Assembly (NCBI GenBank): GCA_024696565.1
Contig: JAILGR010000140.1
Span: forward strand, 1-9,411
Reading direction: 5' to 3'
Source: Acholeplasmatales bacterium
GTDB taxonomy: Bacteria > Bacillota_I > Bacilli_A > Acholeplasmatales > Anaeroplasmataceae
DNA length: 9,411 nt
Under the pieces are notes generated by a model that did not search any database, was not told where the DNA came from, and saw only the letters and a list, made by a program, of their open reading frames with translations. This document shows positions 6,163 through 9,411 of the stretch, piece by piece. The translations under genes and the position numbers were made by a program. Each line of letters starts with the position of its first letter. Within the stretch, counting starts at the first letter, position 1.

Positions 6163-8043
6163 ATGTATGATGTTATTGTTGTAGGGGCAGGTCATGCTGG
6201 TTGTGAAGCCGCAATGGCTACAGCTAATATGGGGCTTAAGACTTTGCTTGCTACTGGAAATTTAAATATGACTGCATCTATGCCTTGTAACCCATCTATA
6301 GGTGGACCTGCTAAAGGTGTAGTAGTTCGTGAGATTGATGCACTTGGTGGCTATATGGGTAAAAATGCTGATTTATGTCAAATTCAAACCAAGATGTTAA
6401 ATAGATCTAAAGGACCTGCAGTATGGGCATTAAGATTTCAATGCGATAAATTATTATATGCAAGAGAAATGTTAAATCATTTAAAGACAGTAAAAAATCT
6501 TGATTTAGTAGAAGACTATGTGGTTGATGTCTTAAATGAAGGAAATAAGGTTACTGGTGTAGTACTTGATAAAGGTGATGTAGTATTAGCTAAGGCAGTT
6601 ATTTTAACTACTGGTACTTATCTAGATTCAAGAATTTTAAGAGGACACTGGACTAGTAAAGAAGGCCCTGATGGTCAAAGAACTACAGCTGGTGTTTCTG
6701 CCGCATTAAGAAGAATGGGATTTAAAATTCAAAGATTAAAAACTGGTACTCCAGCTAGAATTAAGGCTTCAACTATTGATTTTAGTCAAGTATCTGTTGA
6801 AAATGGCGATGAGAAGACTTGGCATTTTTCATTTGATAAGGGCTATGAGTCAATTAAAGGCGTAAAGGTGCCTTGTTATTTAGCATACACTAATCAAGAA
6901 ATTCATGACTTAATTAGAGCTAATCTAGATAAATCCGCAATGTATGGTGGTGTAGTAGAAGGTGTTGGTCCTAGATATTGTCCATCTATTGAAGATAAGG
7001 TTGTTCGTTTTTCTGATAAAGAGAGACATCAAATATTCTATGAACCAGAATCTTTAGAAATAGATCAAGAATATATTCAAGGTTTCTCTACATCTATGCC
7101 AGTAGAGGTTCAAGATCAAATGATTAGACTATTACCAGGTTTAAAAGATTGTGAAGTTATTCGTTATGCATACGCGATTGAATATGATGCGATTGACCCA
7201 CTTGATTTATGGCCAAGCCTTGAAACAAAGAAAATTGAGAATTTATTTACAGCTGGTCAAATAAATGGTACTTCTGGTTACGAAGAGGCTGCAGGACAAG
7301 GCTTAATTGCTGGTATTAATGCTGGTTTAAAGATTAAGGGAAAAGAACCATTAATTTTATCTAGAGATGAAGCTTATTTAGGTGTAATGATTGATGATTT
7401 AGTAACTAAGGGAACTAAAGAACCATATAGATTATTAACATCTAGAGCTGAATACAGATTATTATTAAGACATGATAATGCTGATTTACGTTTACGCGAA
7501 AAAGGTTATTTAGCCGGATTAATTAGTGAAGAACAGCATAATCGTTTATTAATGAAAATTGAAGCTATCAAGAATTTAAAAGAATTCTTTAATGTAACAA
7601 AAATAAAAGCATCTATTGCTGATCCTATTTTAGAATCAGTAGGTTCTACAAAATTAACAGAAAGCCTATCTTTAGCATCTTTAATTAAAAGACCTGAAGT
7701 TAATTATTCTTTAATATTAAAAATGTTAGAAGAATCTAATATAATATTAAATATAGATTATGATGATTTAGATGAAGTATTAGAACAAGTAGAGATTAGT
7801 TTTAAGTATGATGGATATATTGATAAAGCAATGGAACAAGCCCGTCGTATGAAAAATCAAGAATCTAAAACAATACCTTCAGATATCGATTATGATTTAG
7901 TTGATAATATTGCTTTAGAAGCAAGAGAAAAATTAAAGAAGGTTAGACCATTAACAATTGGTCAAGCTTCTAGAATTTCAGGAGTTAATCCTGCTGATAT
8001 TTCTGTATTAGTAGTATATATAGAAAGGATGAAAAGAGCCTAA
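6163..8043 (+). CDS. mnmG: tRNA uridine-5-carboxymethylaminomethyl modification enzyme MnmG
   Basis: Encodes 626 residues, close to the family's usual ~630. With MnmE, MnmG installs the carboxymethylaminomethyl (or aminomethyl) group at wobble uridine 34 of certain tRNAs, using FAD, NADH and a folate C1 donor. The N-terminal FAD motif is VVGAGHAGCEAA (6-17). MPCNPSIGGPAKG follows, with C42 at the place of the conserved first cysteine (E. coli C47), and RYCPSIEDKVVRF holds the second (C273, E. coli C277). KTGTPAR (193-199), INGTSGYEEAAGQG (367-380) and SRAEYRLLLRHDNADLRL (427-444) are GidA signatures. The C-terminal helical MnmE/tRNA-binding region is complete. The length and the HAGCEAA motif exclude the shorter TrmFO. 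MnmE is not in this window. The stop overlaps the rsmG start by one base (TAATG), so the genes are translationally coupled. Confidence 0.97.
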   Translation: MYDVIVVGAGHAGCEAAMATANMGLKTLLATGNLNMTASMPCNPSIGGPAKGVVVREIDALGGYMGKNADLCQIQTKMLNRSKGPAVWALRFQCDKLLYAREMLNHLKTVKNLDLVEDYVVDVLNEGNKVTGVVLDKGDVVLAKAVILTTGTYLDSRILRGHWTSKEGPDGQRTTAGVSAALRRMGFKIQRLKTGTPARIKASTIDFSQVSVENGDEKTWHFSFDKGYESIKGVKVPCYLAYTNQEIHDLIRANLDKSAMYGGVVEGVGPRYCPSIEDKVVRFSDKERHQIFYEPESLEIDQEYIQGFSTSMPVEVQDQMIRLLPGLKDCEVIRYAYAIEYDAIDPLDLWPSLETKKIENLFTAGQINGTSGYEEAAGQGLIAGINAGLKIKGKEPLILSRDEAYLGVMIDDLVTKGTKEPYRLLTSRAEYRLLLRHDNADLRLREKGYLAGLISEEQHNRLLMKIEAIKNLKEFFNVTKIKASIADPILESVGSTKLTESLSLASLIKRPEVNYSLILKMLEESNIILNIDYDDLDEVLEQVEISFKYDGYIDKAMEQARRMKNQESKTIPSDIDYDLVDNIALEAREKLKKVRPLTIGQASRISGVNPADISVLVVYIERMKRA

Positions 8044-8741
8044 TGAATTTTTTTAAAGAAGTAGAAAAATTAAATATTAATATTGATAATACTGCTTCTT
8101 TAAAATTTGAAGATTATTATAAGAAGCTAGTAGAAGTTAATGAGGTAATGAATTTAACCTCAATAACTGAACATGAAGAAGTTTATAATAAGCATTTTTT
8201 AGATTCTTTATCATTAGCCTTATATTTAGATTTATCTAAAGAACAAACATTATTAGATGTTGGTAGTGGGGCAGGATTTCCATCTATTCCTTTAGCTATA
8301 GTATCAAATAATATAAAAGTAACTATTATTGATGCTTTGAATAAAAGAATTAATTTCTTAAACGATTTATCCAAAGAACTAAATTTAGATAATGTAAAAG
8401 CATTACATATTCGTGCTGAAGAATACGCTAAAGAAAAGAGAAACTCTTTTGATGTTGTTACTGCAAGAGCTGTAGCTAGGTTAAATGTTTTAACTGAATT
8501 ATGTTTACCATTAGTAAAAGTAGGTGGCGTTTTTGTTGCTATGAAAGGTTCTGATTCAGATATAGAATTAGAAGAAGCAAAAAATGCTATTAATGTTTTA
8601 GGTGGAAAATTAGAAAAGGTAATTAATTTTGAATTACCAGATAATGCTGGTAGTAGAACATTAATTGTTATAAAAAAAGTAAGTAATACTAAGGATAAAT
8701 ATCCAAGAGCCTTTGCTAGAATAAAGGAGAGACCATTATAA
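8043..8741 (+). CDS. rsmG: 16S rRNA m7G527 methyltransferase RsmG
   Basis: Encodes 232 residues, slightly longer than many RsmG proteins (about 207-240). The enzyme methylates N7 of G527 in 16S rRNA with S-adenosylmethionine. Visible elements are YNKHFLDSL (48-56), the SAM-binding motif I DVGSGAGFPSIPLAI (72-86), an acidic motif II strand IKVTIIDALNKRINFL, and TARAVARLNVL with R142 and R146, which fits the family's conserved Arg-Ala region. KVGGVFVAMKG follows as a later core strand. The ATG overlaps the mnmG stop. The nearest purine site (AAAGGA, 8024-8029) is 13 bases away, so reinitiation after mnmG is likely. The mnmG-rsmG pairing is the classic gidA-gidB order. The C-terminal extension YPRAFARIKERPL matches the basic tail common in Firmicutes RsmG. 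Confidence 0.96.
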   Translation: MNFFKEVEKLNINIDNTASLKFEDYYKKLVEVNEVMNLTSITEHEEVYNKHFLDSLSLALYLDLSKEQTLLDVGSGAGFPSIPLAIVSNNIKVTIIDALNKRINFLNDLSKELNLDNVKALHIRAEEYAKEKRNSFDVVTARAVARLNVLTELCLPLVKVGGVFVAMKGSDSDIELEEAKNAINVLGGKLEKVINFELPDNAGSRTLIVIKKVSNTKDKYPRAFARIKERPL

Positions 8742-8905
8742 TGTATGAAGTAGGACAAATAATTAAAACAAAAAAGCCTCACGTATGTGGCTCTAACGAA
8801 TGGAAAATTATCCGTAATGGTGCTGATATAAAGCTTGAATGCACTGGGTGTAAAAGAATTATTATGTTAGCAAGCTATGAGCTTGATAAAAGAGTGAAGA
8901 AATAA
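8741..8905 (+). CDS. DUF951 family small protein
   Basis: A 54-residue protein read from ATG 8741 to TAA 8903-8905. It begins MYEVGQIIKTKKPHVCGSNE, followed by WKIIRNGADIKLECTGCKR, and ends YELDKRVKK. This matches the DUF951 family (VGD-x-x-x-x-KKPHPCGSNxW, GADI, CxxC, KRVKK) along its whole length. Cysteines at 16, 34 and 37 could bind zinc together with H14, as in a small ribbon fold; this is inference. Its biological role is unknown to me. In many Firmicutes such genes sit close to oriC-region housekeeping genes. Its start overlaps the rsmG stop by one base (TAATG), and AAAGGAG at 8723-8729 lies 11 bases upstream, so it is the third gene of a coupled operon. It is followed at once by a terminator whose stem overlaps the stop codon. 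Confidence 0.9.
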   Translation: MYEVGQIIKTKKPHVCGSNEWKIIRNGADIKLECTGCKRIIMLASYELDKRVKK

Positions 8906-8928
8906 TACCTCAAAAGGGGTATTTTTTT
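8904..8928 (+). terminator. Rho-independent terminator of the mnmG operon
   Basis: AATACCTC (8904-8911) pairs with GGGGTATT (8916-8923), with one T-G wobble, around an AAAA loop. Seven T follow at 8922-8928. The first stem bases are the last two of the DUF951 stop codon. Confidence 0.85.
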
Positions 8929-9043
8929 CTTTGAAAGCGATAAAAAGTGCTTTAAAATTGGTATTTTTTATATTTAATAAAAGGGCATATGACATTGTTA
9001 AAAAATATGCAAAAAATTAGTTAGAAAAATTATAAAATTATTG

Positions 9044-9072
9044 TTGACAATGAAAAATCACTATGCTAAAAT
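9044..9072 (+). promoter_or_regulatory. strong promoter upstream of tRNA-Tyr
   Basis: A perfect TTGACA (9044-9049), a 17-base spacer and TAAAAT (9067-9072), with TG at 9064-9065. The 110 bases before it (8930-9043) hold no gene and are rich in A and T tracts, which would suit an UP element. Transcription would start near 9079. Confidence 0.8.
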
Positions 9073-9080
9073 AAAAAAGC

Positions 9081-9098
9081 ACTGCGACAAAACGCAGT
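9081..9098 (+). promoter_or_regulatory. 5'-end hairpin of the tRNA-Tyr transcript
   Basis: ACTGCG (9081-9086) pairs perfectly with CGCAGT (9093-9098) around ACAAAA. It begins one to three bases after the predicted transcript start. No T tract follows, so it is not a terminator. A role in 5' stability or processing is inference. Confidence 0.55.
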
Positions 9099-9109
9099 TA
9101 AATATACAT

Positions 9110-9193
9110 GGTCAGGTAGCGAAGAGGCTAAACGCGGCAGACTGTAAATCTGCTCCTTAGGGTTCGTTGGTTCGAAACCAACCCTGACCACCA
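9110..9193 (+). tRNA. tRNA-Tyr (GTA)
   Basis: A complete class II tRNA of 84 bases including encoded CCA (9191-9193). The acceptor stem is GGTCAGG (9110-9116) with CCTGACC (9183-9189) and discriminator A. The D stem is GCG/CGC (9119-9121, 9133-9135). The anticodon stem GCAGA/TCTGC (9137-9141, 9149-9153) encloses loop CTGTAAA with anticodon GTA at 9144-9146. The variable arm is 12 bases (9154-9165), as expected for bacterial tRNA-Tyr. The T stem GTTGG/CCAAC holds loop TTCGAAA. No clear terminator separates it from the 16S promoter, so it may be read into the rRNA operon. Confidence 0.97.
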
Positions 9194-9218
9194 CTTTATT
9201 AATAATTCCACTTTGTGA

Positions 9219-9247
9219 TTGACTTTAGTCTTGCGAAGTGTTATTAT
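9219..9247 (+). promoter_or_regulatory. 16S rRNA operon promoter
   Basis: TTGACT (9219-9224), a 17-base spacer and TATTAT (9242-9247), with TG at 9239-9240. The expected start is near 9253-9255. Together with the promoter before tRNA-Tyr it gives the tandem-promoter layout common for rrn operons. Confidence 0.75.
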
Positions 9248-9253
9248 AGACAA

Positions 9254-9269
9254 GGCTTTTCAAAAAGCC
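9254..9269 (+). promoter_or_regulatory. rRNA leader hairpin (boxB-like position)
   Basis: GGCTTT (9254-9259) pairs with AAAGCC (9264-9269) around TCAA, starting at or next to the predicted transcript start. It lies just before the boxA-like element, the place where boxB stands in E. coli rrn leaders. The functional equivalence is inference. Confidence 0.5.
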
Positions 9270-9271
9270 AT

Positions 9272-9286
9272 TGAGTCTTTGAAAAC
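9272..9286 (+). promoter_or_regulatory. boxA-like antitermination element
   Basis: TGAGTCTTTGAAAAC resembles the Firmicutes rrn boxA (TG-x-TCTTTGAAAAC), to which NusB/NusE bind to make rRNA transcription resistant to termination. It lies about 93 bases before the 16S start, a usual distance. Confidence 0.65.
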
Positions 9287-9378
9287 TATATATGACGAAG
9301 AACGTGTAGAATTACAAACAAGCAATTCTTATAAGAAGAATGAGCAAAAAAGATTAAAAACAAAACAAAAAATAAATT

Positions 9379-9411
9379 TTTTTGGAGAGTTTGATCCTGG
9401 CTCAGGATTAA
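9379..9411 (+). rRNA. rrs: 16S ribosomal RNA, 5' end (partial)
   Basis: AGAGTTTGATCCTGGCTCAG at 9386-9405 is the universal 16S start (E. coli position 8 onward), which places the mature 5' end near 9379. The last bases read GGATTAA. The gene runs off the right edge. The preceding leader (9287-9378) is A-rich. It holds a 12-base palindrome, TTCTTATAAGAA (9326-9337), and would contain the 5' half of the pre-16S processing stem, which cannot be drawn without the 3' flank. Confidence 0.95.

Noticed and set aside
8183..8782. 199-codon open frame on the minus strand across rsmG and DUF951
   Set aside because: It starts at a GTG without a ribosome site and lies fully antisense to two well-recognised coupled genes. 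Its translation is rich in Ser, Phe and Leu, as expected from an AT-rich antisense strand.
8931..8958. TTGAAA, 16 bases, TAAAAT as an extra promoter upstream of tRNA-Tyr
   Set aside because: It fits loosely, but A/T tracts in this region make such matches likely by chance. It lacks TGn, unlike the strong promoter 90 bases downstream.
9191..9214. CCACTTT direct repeat (9191-9197 and 9208-9214) as a tRNA-end attachment site
   Set aside because: Seven bases is too short for an att core. Only ordinary rRNA promoter sequence follows, and no integrase or foreign DNA is present.
1..9411. CRISPR array, insertion sequence, toxin-antitoxin or phage module
   Set aside because: No spaced repeats, transposase or terminal inverted repeats were seen, and the gene content is housekeeping apart from the UvrX/YolD-like pair.

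Overview
The window looks like chromosomal DNA from an AT-rich, low-GC Gram-positive bacterium, either Bacillota or the cell-wall-less relatives now placed in Mycoplasmatota. Supporting signs are purine-rich Shine-Dalgarno sites, AGA as the main Arg codon, the UvrX/YolD-type gene pair, a DUF951 gene, a tRNA-Tyr with encoded CCA, and a 16S start reading GGAGAGTTTGATCCTGG. All eight visible stop codons are TAA and Trp is TGG, so the standard bacterial code applies rather than the Mycoplasma UGA=Trp code. I cannot name the genus. An Erysipelotrichia- or RF39-like gut lineage is a guess from composition and gene style.

Layout. Positions 1-627 hold the N-terminal part of a minus-strand Xaa-Pro aminopeptidase. 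It is divergent, across a 110-base promoter region, from a CvpA-family membrane protein gene (738-1454) that ends in its own terminator. A second unit encodes an unrecognised two-TM membrane protein with a very acidic tail (1567-2397) followed by transketolase (2418-4385, then a terminator). A third unit is a UvrX/YqjW-like Y-family DNA polymerase overlapping a YolD-like small protein gene (4486-6034, terminator). A fourth is the tightly coupled operon mnmG-rsmG-DUF951 (6163-8905), with 1-nt TAATG overlaps at both junctions and a terminator. The last part (9044-9411) holds a strong promoter, tRNA-Tyr(GTA), a second strong promoter, a leader with a hairpin and a boxA-like element, and the first ~33 bases of 16S rRNA.

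Functional themes. mnmG (tRNA wobble-U modification) and rsmG (16S G527 methylation) lie beside a stable-RNA operon, so the right half is translation-related. Transketolase supplies pentose and erythrose phosphates. The UvrX/YolD pair is a probable damage-tolerance unit bounded by terminators. The remaining genes are housekeeping or of unknown role.

I did not find a clearly new biological system. The items most worth a second look are the acidic-tailed membrane protein, the hairpins placed almost exactly at the predicted 5' ends of both stable-RNA transcripts, the dyad overlapping the polymerase promoter, and the near-uniform use of TGn-extended -10 promoters.
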